Shown piece after piece: positions 1 to 9,006 of a stretch of DNA of 64,000 bases. Under the pieces are notes generated by a model. It worked only from the letters and a program-made list of their open reading frames with translations. It made no database searches and was not told the origin of the DNA. The stretch lies in contig NZ_CP108080.1 in the NCBI RefSeq assembly GCF_036181745.1, positions 7,257,501 to 7,321,500 of the forward strand, written 5' to 3'. How positions within the stretch are numbered: the stretch's first letter is position 1; the number at the start of each line of letters is the position of its first letter. Source of the DNA: Streptomyces sp. NBC_00259. GTDB taxonomy: Bacteria; Actinomycetota; Actinomycetes; Streptomycetales; Streptomycetaceae. The translations under genes and the position numbers were made by a program.

Positions 1-3000
1 AAGACACCCTGCCCCGGCTCGTCGTTGCGGTCGAGCACCGTGCCCGAGCCGTCGCGCAGCACCGTCTCCCCGGACTCCAGATCCCGCGCGGGGTCCGACC
101 GGTGACCGGCCGCGTCCGAGAACATCGGCAGCGCCAGCCGCAGCTTGTCCCCGTCCCGCGTGGCCTGCGGCCGGCCGTCATGGCCGGTCACCGAGAGCGA
201 GGGGTTGAACGGGCCGGTGAGCCAGTTGTCGGCGACCGTGCGTCCCGCGCGGTGGACGGTCGGGTCCGAGTACTGCACACCGAGCGGACCGTCGGCGTCG
301 ATCGCGTACTCGAAGGTGGCGGTCGTCCACGGCACGCCGGGCGCGTAGTACGCGCTCATGCGGTGCGGCGCGCGGAACAGCGTCGACTGCTGGGCGAGCC
401 GCAGACCCCGGTGGGTCACCCAGCCGTAGATCCCCTTCGGATCGTTGGGGTAGCCGGTGGTGCGGAAGCTGTGGTCCACGCGGGCCAGATCCCGGCGCCG
501 GTCCTGCCAGTGCGCACCGGCCGGAACCCCGTCGTCATGGGTGTGGAAGGTGAAGTAGGTGCGCTCACCGTTGCGTTCGCCCTTGATGCGCAGGGTCACC
601 TCGCCCTTGGCGAGCCGGTCGCGCAGCAGCGCCACGCCGTGGGCGTCGATGCCCAGTGGCGGATCGGCCGGGTCGATGGAGGCGGATCCGGACATCAGGA
701 TCGCGGCCGGCTGCTGCGCCTCGATCGCCGCGTAGCGCCGGTCCTGCTCGTCCCAGGGGACGGGCCAGCCCGTCTCGAACAGCACGATCCGGTCCTTCAG
801 CTCCAGGCCGGACAGGTCCTCGCCGCTGCCCGCGTCGACCACCTGCTTCTCCAGGTCCCACTCCAGCCGCTGCCACGACACCAGCCGCACCGGCACGTCG
901 ACCGGGGTGCCGGCCCCGCCGACCGTCGTGGCCCGGACATAGGGCTGCTCCCAGGAGGCCGCGGAGAAGTACGTCAGCCCGGGTATGCGGCCGCTGCCCA
1001 CGGCGTACGACTTGTAGGCGCCGTTGAACAGCGGCGCGGCGAGCCCCGACACTCCGCCCGCCCCGGTCGTGGAGACGATGCCCGTCGCCGAACCGTTCTC
1101 GTTGACGCGCATGTCCGGGTCGTCGATGCCCATCGTGACGGGCTTCGCGGCGGACACATCGGTCCTCAGGGTGCGGTCGGCGGTCAGCGAGACGGGCTGG
1201 GCGACCGCGACGGACGTCTCGGGGACGCTCGCCTCGCCGTAGCGGACGTACTCCCAGACCCCGCCGAAGACCCGGTAGTCGCCGACGGGCAGCCGCAGCT
1301 CCTCCGCGCCGGTGGTGAGGCCGACCAGCTGTGACTCGCCGGTCTTCTCGTTCTGCACCACCAGGTTGGTGTACGCCGCCTCGACACCGGGCCGCGTGGC
1401 CGCGGGTTCGAGGGTGAGCGTGGCGCTCGGGCCCTCGGCGTCCACACCGACGGGCGTGCGCACCCTGCTGCCGTCGCTGCCGCGCGCGGTGATCCAGGCA
1501 CTGTGCGCGCCGGCCGAGGCCCGGCCCGTGTCGATGCGCACGGTCGCGACGGCGGTCCCGCCGGCCGGGACGGTCAGCTGCCGCGTGGCGAGCGACACCG
1601 GAGCCGTCCCGTCCAGGGACAGACCGAGGCGGACGTCCTTGCTGCCGCCGTTGCGGTAGGTGACGGTACGCGTCGGGCTCCCCCCGTATGGCCAGAGCAG
1701 CTCGGCGGAGACCGCCGCGGGGGTCGCGGTGATCTTGGACCCGAGCGCGCCGGGCACGTCGACGCTGCCCGCGCCCTGCTCGTACACGCCCGCCCCGTCG
1801 ACCGGGTCCGCGGTGGCGACCAGCGCGGACTTGAGCCGCTGTGCGTCCCAGTCGGGGTGCTGCTGCTTGACGATGGCGGCCGCCCCGGAGACGTGCGGGG
1901 TCGCCATGGAGGTGCCGCTGATCGTCGCGTAGAACTCGCTGCCCGCGGCGTCGTGGAGGGTGCCCGCGGCGCGGGCCGCCGTGATCGCGCTGCCGGGCGC
2001 GGTGATCTCGGGCTTGACGCCGCCGTCGGCCATCGCGGGGCCACGGGAGGAGAACGACGACATCCCGCCCTCCTTGGTGATCGAGCCGACGGTCAGCGCG
2101 CTGGGCGCGGCGGCGGGTGCGCCGATGGTGCGCGGGGCGCCGTCGTTGCCCGCGGCGACGACGAACAGCGGTCCGTCGTCGGCGGACAGGGTCTCCACCG
2201 CCTGGGAGAGCGGATCGCTCCCGTCGCTCGGCAGGCTGGAGCCGAGGCTCATGGAGACGATGTCGGCGTCCTGGCCGGCCGCCCACTCCATGCCCTCCAG
2301 GATCCAGCTGGTGTAACCGGAGCCGCCGCCGTCGAGGACCTTGCCCACCAGCAGCTCGGCCCCCGGCGCCACACCCTTGTAGCGGCCCTTGGAGGCGGCG
2401 CCGCTGCCGGCGACGGTCGACGCGACGTGCGTGCCATGGCCGTTGAGGTCGGCGACGCTCTCGTCCCAGGTGAAGTTCTTCTCCGCGGTGACCTTGTTCC
2501 TCAGGTCGGGGTGGGCCGCGTCGTAGCCGGTGTCGAGCACCGCGACCTTCACGCCCTTGCCGTCGAGACCCTTGCGCCAGGCGTCGGGCGCGCCGGTCAT
2601 GGCGACGCTGCGGTCCAGGCTCGCCTCGACCTTGGCGTCCAGCCAGAGCCTGCCGGGCGCGGCGGTACGCGACCTCGCCCCCGTAGCGGCGAGGAAGCCC
2701 TGCCAGGCCTTCGCGGCGTCGGCCTTGCGCACCGTACGGGCCGTCAGTCCGAGGCCGGGGAACGTGCCCTGCTCGGCCGCCCCGCGCAGCGAGGGACCCG
2801 ACCGCGCGGTGGCGATCAGGGGAATGTCCGCCCGGGCGGAGTCGTCGTACCCCTGCGCGGCGAGCGCGGTGATGTCGAAGAGCTGCCGGTCCACGCGCCC
2901 GTCGGCCAGGGCCTGGGTGGCGTCGACCGGAATGACGTACTCGTGGTCGTCGACCCTGGCCCGGGTGAACGCCGTGTTCTCCCGGCCCTTTGCCGGGGTG

Positions 3001-3212
3001 ACCCCGCTGACCTGAAGGTCGTCACCGCCACCGGTGAAGCTCACGCGGTCGCCGCTGACCAGTGTGACGGTGCGCTGACCGGGGGCCGCCGCCGGTGGCG
3101 GGGCCGAGTGGCCGGGTCCGGCGTCCGGCTGGGGCCCGGCCGCGGCGGGCAGGCCGGCGGCCAGCAGCGCCGCCGTGGTGGCCGCCACCACGGCCACGGT
3201 TCTCGATCTCAT
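1..3212 (-). CDS. secreted S8 (subtilisin-like) serine protease, 3' end outside the window
   Basis: Reading the minus strand from an ATG at 3212 gives an open frame that runs off the left edge, so the C-terminus is missing. The N-terminus is a Sec signal peptide (MRSRTVAVVAATTAALLAAG), followed by a propeptide-like stretch and the peptidase domain. The catalytic residues are visible: Asp227 in LDTGYDAAHPDL, His259 in NGHGTHVA, the oxyanion Asn in VAAGNDG, and Ser435 in SGTSMATPH. After the peptidase come several hundred residues of beta-rich sequence, including an Ig/Fn-like part, as in large streptomycete S8 proteases. The product should be exported and degrade extracellular protein; substrate is unknown. 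GAGGAG lies about 13 nt before the start, which is rather far. The gene follows the MscS gene on the same strand after 148 bp. Confidence 0.93.
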   Translation of the reverse strand, partial: MRSRTVAVVAATTAALLAAGLPAAAGPQPDAGPGHSAPPPAAAPGQRTVTLVSGDRVSFTGGGDDLQVSGVTPAKGRENTAFTRARVDDHEYVIPVDATQALADGRVDRQLFDITALAAQGYDDSARADIPLIATARSGPSLRGAAEQGTFPGLGLTARTVRKADAAKAWQGFLAATGARSRTAAPGRLWLDAKVEASLDRSVAMTGAPDAWRKGLDGKGVKVAVLDTGYDAAHPDLRNKVTAEKNFTWDESVADLNGHGTHVASTVAGSGAASKGRYKGVAPGAELLVGKVLDGGGSGYTSWILEGMEWAAGQDADIVSMSLGSSLPSDGSDPLSQAVETLSADDGPLFVVAAGNDGAPRTIGAPAAAPSALTVGSITKEGGMSSFSSRGPAMADGGVKPEITAPGSAITAARAAGTLHDAAGSEFYATISGTSMATPHVSGAAAIVKQQHPDWDAQRLKSALVATADPVDGAGVYEQGAGSVDVPGALGSKITATPAAVSAELLWPYGGSPTRTVTYRNGGSKDVRLGLSLDGTAPVSLATRQLTVPAGGTAVATVRIDTGRASAGAHSAWITARGSDGSRVRTPVGVDAEGPSATLTLEPAATRPGVEAAYTNLVVQNEKTGESQLVGLTTGAEELRLPVGDYRVFGGVWEYVRYGEASVPETSVAVAQPVSLTADRTLRTDVSAAKPVTMGIDDPDMRVNENGSATGIVSTTGAGGVSGLAAPLFNGAYKSYAVGSGRIPGLTYFSAASWEQPYVRATTVGGAGTPVDVPVRLVSWQRLEWDLEKQVVDAGSGEDLSGLELKDRIVLFETGWPVPWDEQDRRYAAIEAQQPAAILMSGSASIDPADPPLGIDAHGVALLRDRLAKGEVTLRIKGERNGERTYFTFHTHDDGVPAGAHWQDRRRDLARVDHSFRTTGYPNDPKGIYGWVTHRGLRLAQQSTLFRAPHRMSAYYAPGVPWTTATFEYAIDADGPLGVQYSDPTVHRAGRTVADNWLTGPFNPSLSVTGHDGRPQATRDGDKLRLALPMFSDAAGHRSDPARDLESGETVLRDGSGTVLDRNDEPGQGV

Positions 3213-3360
3213 CCCTGCTGCCAACTCCTCGAAAGCATGGTGAAGGGGCGCCGGCCGGTGAGCCGACGCCCCATTCACAGACAGGAGTTGACGCGGTGCC
3301 AGTGGGTGACGCAGGCGGGTTCCCGCCGTGGCACATGACCGCCATCGACCGGCCGGGAGC

Positions 3361-4485
3361 TCAGCTCGCCGGAACCTGCTCCGCGGTGTGACGCGGGGCC
3401 GGAATGGGCAGCCCGGACAGATGGACGTCCGACTGCTGCCCGTCCGTCGACTGCCCGGCCGCCTGCTGCACGGAGACGGTCCGCGTGGGAGCGGGGATCC
3501 TGATGCCCTCCGCCCGGTACCGCTGGTGCAGGCGCTTGATGAACTCGTGCTTGATCCGGTACTGGTCGCTGAACTCGCCGACCCCGAGGATCACCGTGAA
3601 GCCGATCCTGGAGTCACCGAACGTGTGGAAGCGGACCAGGGGCTCGTGCTCCGGCAGCGCACCGGTGACATCGGTCATCACGCCCTCGACGACCTCGATC
3701 GTGACCCGTTCGACATGCTCCAGGTCGCTGTCGTAGCCGACTCCGACCTGGACGTTGAGCGTCATCTGCTGTTCGGGACGGTGGAAGTTGGTCATGTTGG
3801 TGCCGGACAGCTTGGTGTTGGGGATGATGACCAGGTTGTCCGAGAGCGTACGCACCACCGTGTTACGCCAGTTGATGTCGACGACGTAACCCTCTTCGCC
3901 GCTGCTGAGCTTGATGTAGTGACCGGGCTGCACCGTCCTGGAAGCCAGGATGTGCACGCCCGCGAACAGGTTGGCCAGTGTGTCCTGCAAGGCCAGGGCC
4001 ACCGCCAGACCGCCCACGCCCAGTGCCGTGAGGAGCGGCGCGATGGAGACGCCCAGGGTCTCCAGCATGACGAGGAACCCCATGGCCAGCACCACGACGC
4101 GGGTGATGTTCACGAATATGGTGGCCGACCCGGCGACACCCGACCGGGCGTGCGCCAGGGCCTGCACCAGTCCGGCGATGATCCTCGCGACGGTGAGCGT
4201 CGCGGCCACGATGAGCAGCGCGGTCAGCGTCATGGTGACGTTGCGCTCGACCCTCGACGTCAGCGGCAGCACCGAGGCCGCGACGGCCGCGCCACCGGTG
4301 ATCGCGGCCCAGGGGACGAGAGCCCGCAGCGCGTGGACGATGATGTCGTCGCCGCTCCAGTTGGTTCTCACGGCCCGTTCACCGAGCCATCTCAGGAGCA
4401 CGCGAAGCAGCAATGCGGCCGCGATGCCCGCGGCCAATGCGATTCCGGCGACGATCAGATCGTGCGGAGTGAGAGTCCGGGTCAC
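3361..4485 (-). CDS. MscS-family small-conductance mechanosensitive ion channel
   Basis: The 374-residue protein has an N-terminal run of three to four hydrophobic segments (about residues 10-180), then the pore-lining helix signature (LLTALGVGGLAVALALQDTL) and a soluble MscS beta domain (VDINWRNTVVRTL, NLVIIPNTKLS). A polar C-terminal tail of about 40 residues is unlike the core family. MscS channels open under membrane tension and release solutes after hypo-osmotic shock. I chose the GTG at 4485 because GGGGGAAGAA sits just before it and the first membrane segment follows at once. Upstream in-frame sequence (to 4683) is Arg-rich and not protein-like. The gene lies 201 bp downstream of the beta-lactamase-like gene on the same strand. 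Confidence 0.93.
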   Translation of the reverse strand: MTRTLTPHDLIVAGIALAAGIAAALLLRVLLRWLGERAVRTNWSGDDIIVHALRALVPWAAITGGAAVAASVLPLTSRVERNVTMTLTALLIVAATLTVARIIAGLVQALAHARSGVAGSATIFVNITRVVVLAMGFLVMLETLGVSIAPLLTALGVGGLAVALALQDTLANLFAGVHILASRTVQPGHYIKLSSGEEGYVVDINWRNTVVRTLSDNLVIIPNTKLSGTNMTNFHRPEQQMTLNVQVGVGYDSDLEHVERVTIEVVEGVMTDVTGALPEHEPLVRFHTFGDSRIGFTVILGVGEFSDQYRIKHEFIKRLHQRYRAEGIRIPAPTRTVSVQQAAGQSTDGQQSDVHLSGLPIPAPRHTAEQVPAS

Positions 4486-4686
4486 TTCTTCCCCCTTGGC
4501 GCGCTGACCCCGGTGCGGGGGGCGGTGGTTACCGCCGTGAGCCGGATGTGATGTGTCGTCACCGTGCCACCTGTGTGTTCTGGAGTACGTGTTCGTGCGG
4601 TCGCGCCGGCCGTACGGAACCGACCGGGCGCGACGTGCCATCCTGCCGCACTCCGTGGGCCGTGACTCTGCTGGCCCCACCATCCG

Positions 4687-5700
4687 TCATCGACCGCTGA
4701 GCACGCCGACCGCCGCCACCGCCGCCCGCGCCGCGTCCTCCACCGTGCCGACGCCCGCCTGCTTCGACCTGTTGCCGTCGGACAGCACGGCGACGAGGTA
4801 CGTCCGGCCGTCGGCCTCGATCCTGCCGACGCTGTTGATGACCCACAGCCCCGTTGCCGACCTGGGGAGCCAACCGTTCTTGAGGGCCGTCCCGGCCCCC
4901 TCGGAACCGGTGGACGCGGCGGCCGAGACGCCCCAGTCCTGGCCCGCGGAGACGTTGCCCATCAGGTGCGACACATACGCCCGCGAGGCCGCCGTCAGCG
5001 GTGAGCCGCTGTCCCCGAAGACGACGTCGAGCAGTGCCAGTTGATCAGCGGCCGTGGTCTGGGTGAGACCCCACAGATCCCCGGCCCCACCCCGCGTCGA
5101 GGTCATCCCGAACCGCTCGTCGGCCACCTCCAGGCCCTCCGCCCTGCCGATGGCCCGCCACAGCGCCAGCGCGGCGGCGTTGTCGCTGTTCTCGATCATC
5201 GTCACCGCCCGCGACTTCTCCAGGGCGGTCAGCTCCCGGCCCTCGTCCTGGGCCTGGAGCAACAGCGTCGCGAGGATGTTGACCTTGGCGATGCTGGCAC
5301 TGTCGAAAGCCTCCTCGCCGTACACGGCACTGCGACCGCTCGTGGAATCCCGTACGGCGACCGACAGCCCGCCGTCCGCCTCGGCCGCGACCGGGGCAAG
5401 GACCGTCGCCAGATCCACGGCGGGCGAAGGTGACGGCGCAGCGGATGGAGACGGCGACATCGAGCGTGAGGGAGTCGGCGAGGGCGACGGTGCCGCGGTG
5501 GTCACCGAGGCCGCCGCCTCCGCGGTGCGCCCGGCGCCGTTCCCCGCGTGCGCCGCGCCGTACGCCGCGGCCACCGTCGCGCCGACGGCCAGCACGACGG
5601 CGGTGCCCGCCACGGAGCGCACCAGACGGTGCGCGACCGGGTGGAGTGCCCGGGAGCCGCCGCCGTGCCCGCCGACCTGTTCGGGTATGCCTTCGCCCAT
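4687..5700 (-). CDS. class A beta-lactamase-like serine hydrolase (secreted or membrane-anchored)
   Basis: The 337-residue product has a short N-terminal cytoplasmic part, one hydrophobic segment (about residues 24-48), a Ser/Pro-rich linker (SPSPTPSRSMSPSPS), then a penicillin-interacting domain. Motifs are Ser136-x-x-Lys139 (SIAK), SDN in MIENSDNAA, and KNGW where class A enzymes have KTG. The divergent third motif means it may be a beta-lactamase homologue without strong resistance activity. The ATG at 5700 is chosen because it precedes the membrane segment and clears the end of the alpha-xylosidase gene by 47 bp. No good ribosome site is visible, but TACCGT ends 8 nt upstream, so a near-leaderless transcript is possible. 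It may also be co-transcribed with the sugar operon. Confidence 0.85.
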   Translation of the reverse strand: MGEGIPEQVGGHGGGSRALHPVAHRLVRSVAGTAVVLAVGATVAAAYGAAHAGNGAGRTAEAAASVTTAAPSPSPTPSRSMSPSPSAAPSPSPAVDLATVLAPVAAEADGGLSVAVRDSTSGRSAVYGEEAFDSASIAKVNILATLLLQAQDEGRELTALEKSRAVTMIENSDNAAALALWRAIGRAEGLEVADERFGMTSTRGGAGDLWGLTQTTAADQLALLDVVFGDSGSPLTAASRAYVSHLMGNVSAGQDWGVSAAASTGSEGAGTALKNGWLPRSATGLWVINSVGRIEADGRTYLVAVLSDGNRSKQAGVGTVEDAARAAVAAVGVLSGR

Positions 5701-5747
5701 GCCCAGCGACGGTAGGGACACCGACTGCGCCCACCGTAAGAGGGGGA

Positions 5748-8090
5748 TTAACTCCCTGTGAGAAGTGCCGTGACCGTGGTCGTTCCCGCGGGGACGGTGA
5801 GCAGCGTGCCGAGGCCGGCCGGCTCGGCGGACGCCGGTGCGGGCGACCCCTCGCCCGGCTCCGCCCCCGCCCCGACCAGCAGCACCCGCCACGGCCCGGT
5901 CGCACCCTCCGACTCGACGGTGAGGCTGTCGCCCTCGCGGCGGGTACGGAAGGCGACCGCCGTGCCGTCAGGGCCGCCCGGGACGCGCGTGACCACCGTC
6001 GCCCCGTCGACCGGCGCGTGGACCCGCAGCGTCACCCCGCGCGCCCAGTCGTAGACCGCGGCGTCGTCGCTCTCGCCGTACGGGATCACCGAGCCGGGGC
6101 GGGCCAGCAGCGGCAGGCTGTCGTAGCCGTACCGCTCGCGCCGCCAGCCCGGTCCCTGGATCCGTTCGCCCGACAGCAGATGCGTCCAGACGCCTTCGGG
6201 TACGTAGTAGTCGACGACGCCGTCGGCGGAGAACACCGGTGCCACGAGCAGATCGTCGCCGAGCATGTACTGCCGGTCCAGTGTGTGACAGGCCGGGTCG
6301 TCCGGGAACTCCAGCACCATCGCCCGCATCACCGGCGTTCCCCGCTCGGCCGCCTGCTGCGCCGCGCGGAACAGGTACGGCATCAGCCGGTGCTTGAGCC
6401 GGGTGAAGTCGCGGGTGACCGCCACCGCCTCCTCGTCGTAGTCCCACGGCACCCGGTAGGACTTGCTGCCGTGCAGCCGGCTGTGCGACGACAGCAGCCC
6501 GAACTGCACCCACCGCTTGAACACCTCGGGCGTCGGCGTGCCCTCGAAGCCGCCGATGTCATGGCTCCAGAAGCCGAAGCCGGACAGGCCCAGGGAGAGT
6601 CCGCCGCGCAGGGACTCGGCCATCGCACCGAAGTGGGACTCGCAGTCCCCGCCCCAGTGCACCGGGAACTGCTGACCGCCCGCCGTCGCGGAGCGGGCGA
6701 AGAGCACCGCCTCGCCGGCCCCCCGGGCCTCACACAGCACGTCGAAGACGGTCTCGTTGTAGAGCTGCGTGTAGTAGTTGTGCATCCGCTCCGGGTCGGA
6801 GCCGTCGTGCCAGACGACATCGGTGGGTATGCGCTCGCCGAAGTCGGTCTTGAAGCAGTCCACGCCCTGCGCGGCGAGCACCCGCAGCTTGTCCGCGTAC
6901 CACTCGCGCGCGTCGGGGTTGGTGAAGTCGACCAGGGCCATGCCCGCCTGCCACAGGTCCCACTGCCACACGTCGCCGTTGGCCCTGCGCACCAGGTAGC
7001 CGTGGCGCTTGGCCTCGGCGAACAACGCGGACTTCTGCGCGATGTACGGGTTGATCCACACCGACACGCGCAGGTCGTGCTCCTCCTTCAGGCGCCGCAG
7101 CATGCCCTCCGGGTCCGGGAAGACGTCCGGGTCCCAGACGAAGTCGCACCACTGGTACTCGCGCATCCAGAAGCAGTCGAAGTGGAACACGCCCAGCGGG
7201 ATGTCGCGCTCGGCCATGCCGCGCACGAAGCGGCCGACCGTCTCCTCGTCGTAGGAGGTGGTGAAGGACGTGGACAGCCACAGGCCGAACGACCAGGCGG
7301 GCGGCAGCGCCGGGCGGCCGGTCAGCGCCGTGTAGCGGTTCAGGACGTCCTTGGGCGTGGGGCCGTACACGACGAAGTACTCCAGCGACTGGTCCTCGAC
7401 GCTGAACTGCACCCGCCCGACGGCCTCCGAACCGATCTCGTAGCTCACCTGCCCGGGGTGGTTCACGAAGACGCCGTAGCCACGGTTGGTCAGATGGAAC
7501 GGCACGTTCTTGTACGCCTGCTCGCTGGCGGTGCCGCCGTCGGCCTGCCAGATGTCCACGGTCTGGCCGTTCTTGACGAACGGGGTGAAACGCTCGCCGA
7601 GCCCGTACACCAGCTCGCCGACACCGAGGGAGAGCTGGGCCAGCGAGTGGTGTCCGCCGTCGCCGGTCACCGCGAAACCGGTGCCGCGGGCCCCGGCCGA
7701 GGTGAGGGTGCGGCCGTCGGCGGTGAAGTCCAGCCGCCACGGGGCCGCGGTGTCCACGCGCAGGGACAGCTCCCCGGCCGTCAGCTCCAGCAGCGAGCCC
7801 TCACGGGTGACCTTCGCCGTGTGGCCCGGCTCGGTACGCAGCGCGAACTCCGGGCCACGTTCGGCGGCTCCCGCGTGGTGGGTGGTGCGGACCCCGATCA
7901 CGCCGTCGGCGGGGGACCAGCATTCGACGGTCAGCAGTGGGCTGTTGAGGGTGTGGCCGCGGTCGGTCACCTGCCGCACGGGCGCGTAGAGCGTGAACCG
8001 GTCATCGGTGGCCTGTACGTCGGCGACCTCGGCCGCGTACGACGCCTGGACGCCGTCGCGCATGAGCCAGTAGCCGTCGGTGAACTTCAT
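5748..8090 (-). CDS. yicI: GH31 alpha-xylosidase, YicI type
   Basis: The 780-residue enzyme has no signal peptide and should act in the cytoplasm, releasing alpha-linked xylose from short oligosaccharides such as isoprimeverose from xyloglucan. Both catalytic aspartates are seen: the nucleophile Asp416 in CFKTDFGERIP and the acid/base Asp482 in HWGGDCESHFG. As I recall the family, these are the same residue numbers as in E. coli YicI. The order is N-terminal beta-sandwich, (beta/alpha)8 barrel from about residue 260, then C-terminal beta-sheet domains. Its ATG overlaps the TGA of the upstream 28-codon ORF (ATGA), and AAGGA lies 6 nt before the start, inside that ORF. It is the distal gene of the lacI-ABC operon. 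Activity on alpha-glucosides is the main alternative. Confidence 0.93.
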   Translation of the reverse strand: MKFTDGYWLMRDGVQASYAAEVADVQATDDRFTLYAPVRQVTDRGHTLNSPLLTVECWSPADGVIGVRTTHHAGAAERGPEFALRTEPGHTAKVTREGSLLELTAGELSLRVDTAAPWRLDFTADGRTLTSAGARGTGFAVTGDGGHHSLAQLSLGVGELVYGLGERFTPFVKNGQTVDIWQADGGTASEQAYKNVPFHLTNRGYGVFVNHPGQVSYEIGSEAVGRVQFSVEDQSLEYFVVYGPTPKDVLNRYTALTGRPALPPAWSFGLWLSTSFTTSYDEETVGRFVRGMAERDIPLGVFHFDCFWMREYQWCDFVWDPDVFPDPEGMLRRLKEEHDLRVSVWINPYIAQKSALFAEAKRHGYLVRRANGDVWQWDLWQAGMALVDFTNPDAREWYADKLRVLAAQGVDCFKTDFGERIPTDVVWHDGSDPERMHNYYTQLYNETVFDVLCEARGAGEAVLFARSATAGGQQFPVHWGGDCESHFGAMAESLRGGLSLGLSGFGFWSHDIGGFEGTPTPEVFKRWVQFGLLSSHSRLHGSKSYRVPWDYDEEAVAVTRDFTRLKHRLMPYLFRAAQQAAERGTPVMRAMVLEFPDDPACHTLDRQYMLGDDLLVAPVFSADGVVDYYVPEGVWTHLLSGERIQGPGWRRERYGYDSLPLLARPGSVIPYGESDDAAVYDWARGVTLRVHAPVDGATVVTRVPGGPDGTAVAFRTRREGDSLTVESEGATGPWRVLLVGAGAEPGEGSPAPASAEPAGLGTLLTVPAGTTTVTALLTGS

Positions 8091-8173
8091 CGGGGGTCCT
8101 TACCGGGGGTGGTGCGGTTGCCGTTACGGGCGCGGTGGGCGACGATCGGCCGCCGGTACTCGGGGAAACCCAT
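8087..8173 (-). CDS. 28-codon small ORF between ABC permease and alpha-xylosidase
   Basis: ATG at 8173 opens a frame for MGFPEYRRPIVAHRARNGNR followed by TTPGKDPR and a TGA whose bases overlap the yicI ATG (ATGA, 8087-8090). AGGACGGA lies about 6 nt upstream, a good ribosome site, and the permease stop codon is only 11 nt away, so the spacing is that of a real operon member. The peptide is basic and hydrophilic with no membrane segment. I recognise no family. It may be a true small protein in sugar use, or a translated spacer that delivers ribosomes to yicI by coupling. The position and ribosome site are seen; function is not known. Confidence 0.6.
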   Translation of the reverse strand: MGFPEYRRPIVAHRARNGNRTTPGKDPR

Positions 8174-8184
8174 GTGCGTCCGTC

Positions 8185-9000
8185 CTACTTGACCGACCCG
8201 CCGGTGATCCCGGCGGCGATGTACTTCTGGGCGACGACGAGCAGCACGGCCGCCGGCACGGCGGAGAGCACGGCGGTCGCCATGACCGCGCCCCAGTCGC
8301 TGACGTGCGCGCCGACGAACTGGTAGATGCCGAGCGTGATCGGTTTGACGTCGTCCGTGGTGTTGAGGGTCAGCGCGAACATGAAGTCCGACCAGGCGAA
8401 GAGGAACGTGAAAAGACCGGCCGTGATGAGGGCGTTGCGGCTCATCGGCAGCACGATCCGTACGAACGCGGTGAAGCGGTTCGCCCCGTCCACCATCGCG
8501 GCCTCGACGACCTCGCCGGGAATGGACACCATGAACGCCCGCAGCAGGACGATCGCGAACGGCAGCCCCAGGGAGGCGTCCGCGAGGATCAGCCCCAGAT
8601 AGGAGTTGACCAGGCCCAGTTCCGCGTACGCGCTGTAGAGGGCGTTCGCGATGACGATGCCCGGCACCATCTGGGTGATGAGCGTGGTGAAGACGATGCC
8701 CTGGCCGCCGCGCAGTCCGAACTGGGCGAGCCCGTAGGAGGCGGGCGCGGCGAGCGCCAGACAGACGACGACAGCGCCGAGGGCGACGGCGAGGCTGGTC
8801 AGGAGCGAGCCGCCCTGGGTACTGATCGCCGTGTCGAAGTTGGTCAGGCCCGGCGAAGTGGGGAACCACTGGGTGGCGGCGATGCTCGCCTCGGGCTGGA
8901 GCGCGGTGTTGAGCATCCAGTAGACCGGGAAGAGCAGCACGGCGAGGATCAGCAGCGCGGCGGTGGTGTTCCGGGCGGAGCGGAAACGGAGACGGTTCAT
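8185..9000 (-). CDS. carbohydrate ABC transporter permease (MalG type)
   Basis: The 271-residue protein has about six membrane segments and the inner-membrane permease loop in the second half (EAAMVDGANRFTAFVRIVLP), matching the EAA...G...P motif that docks to the ATPase. It forms a heterodimeric channel with the permease encoded just upstream (gap 6 bp) to import an oligosaccharide delivered by the lipoprotein. The ATG at 9000 follows GGGGAAGTGACCGACG. Operon position beside yicI suggests alpha-xylosides as substrate (inference). No ATPase gene is in the operon. Confidence 0.95.
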   Translation of the reverse strand: MNRLRFRSARNTTAALLILAVLLFPVYWMLNTALQPEASIAATQWFPTSPGLTNFDTAISTQGGSLLTSLAVALGAVVVCLALAAPASYGLAQFGLRGGQGIVFTTLITQMVPGIVIANALYSAYAELGLVNSYLGLILADASLGLPFAIVLLRAFMVSIPGEVVEAAMVDGANRFTAFVRIVLPMSRNALITAGLFTFLFAWSDFMFALTLNTTDDVKPITLGIYQFVGAHVSDWGAVMATAVLSAVPAAVLLVVAQKYIAAGITGGSVK

Positions 9001-9006
9001 CGTCGG

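Noticed and set aside
4486..4683. N-terminal extension of the MscS channel to 4683
   Set aside because: The extra residues are Arg-rich and lack a ribosome site, while GTG 4485 has a strong one directly upstream.
5430..8192. A 920-codon plus-strand frame opposite the alpha-xylosidase gene
   Set aside because: YicI catalytic residues are clear on the minus strand; the plus frame is His/Arg/Gly shadow sequence.
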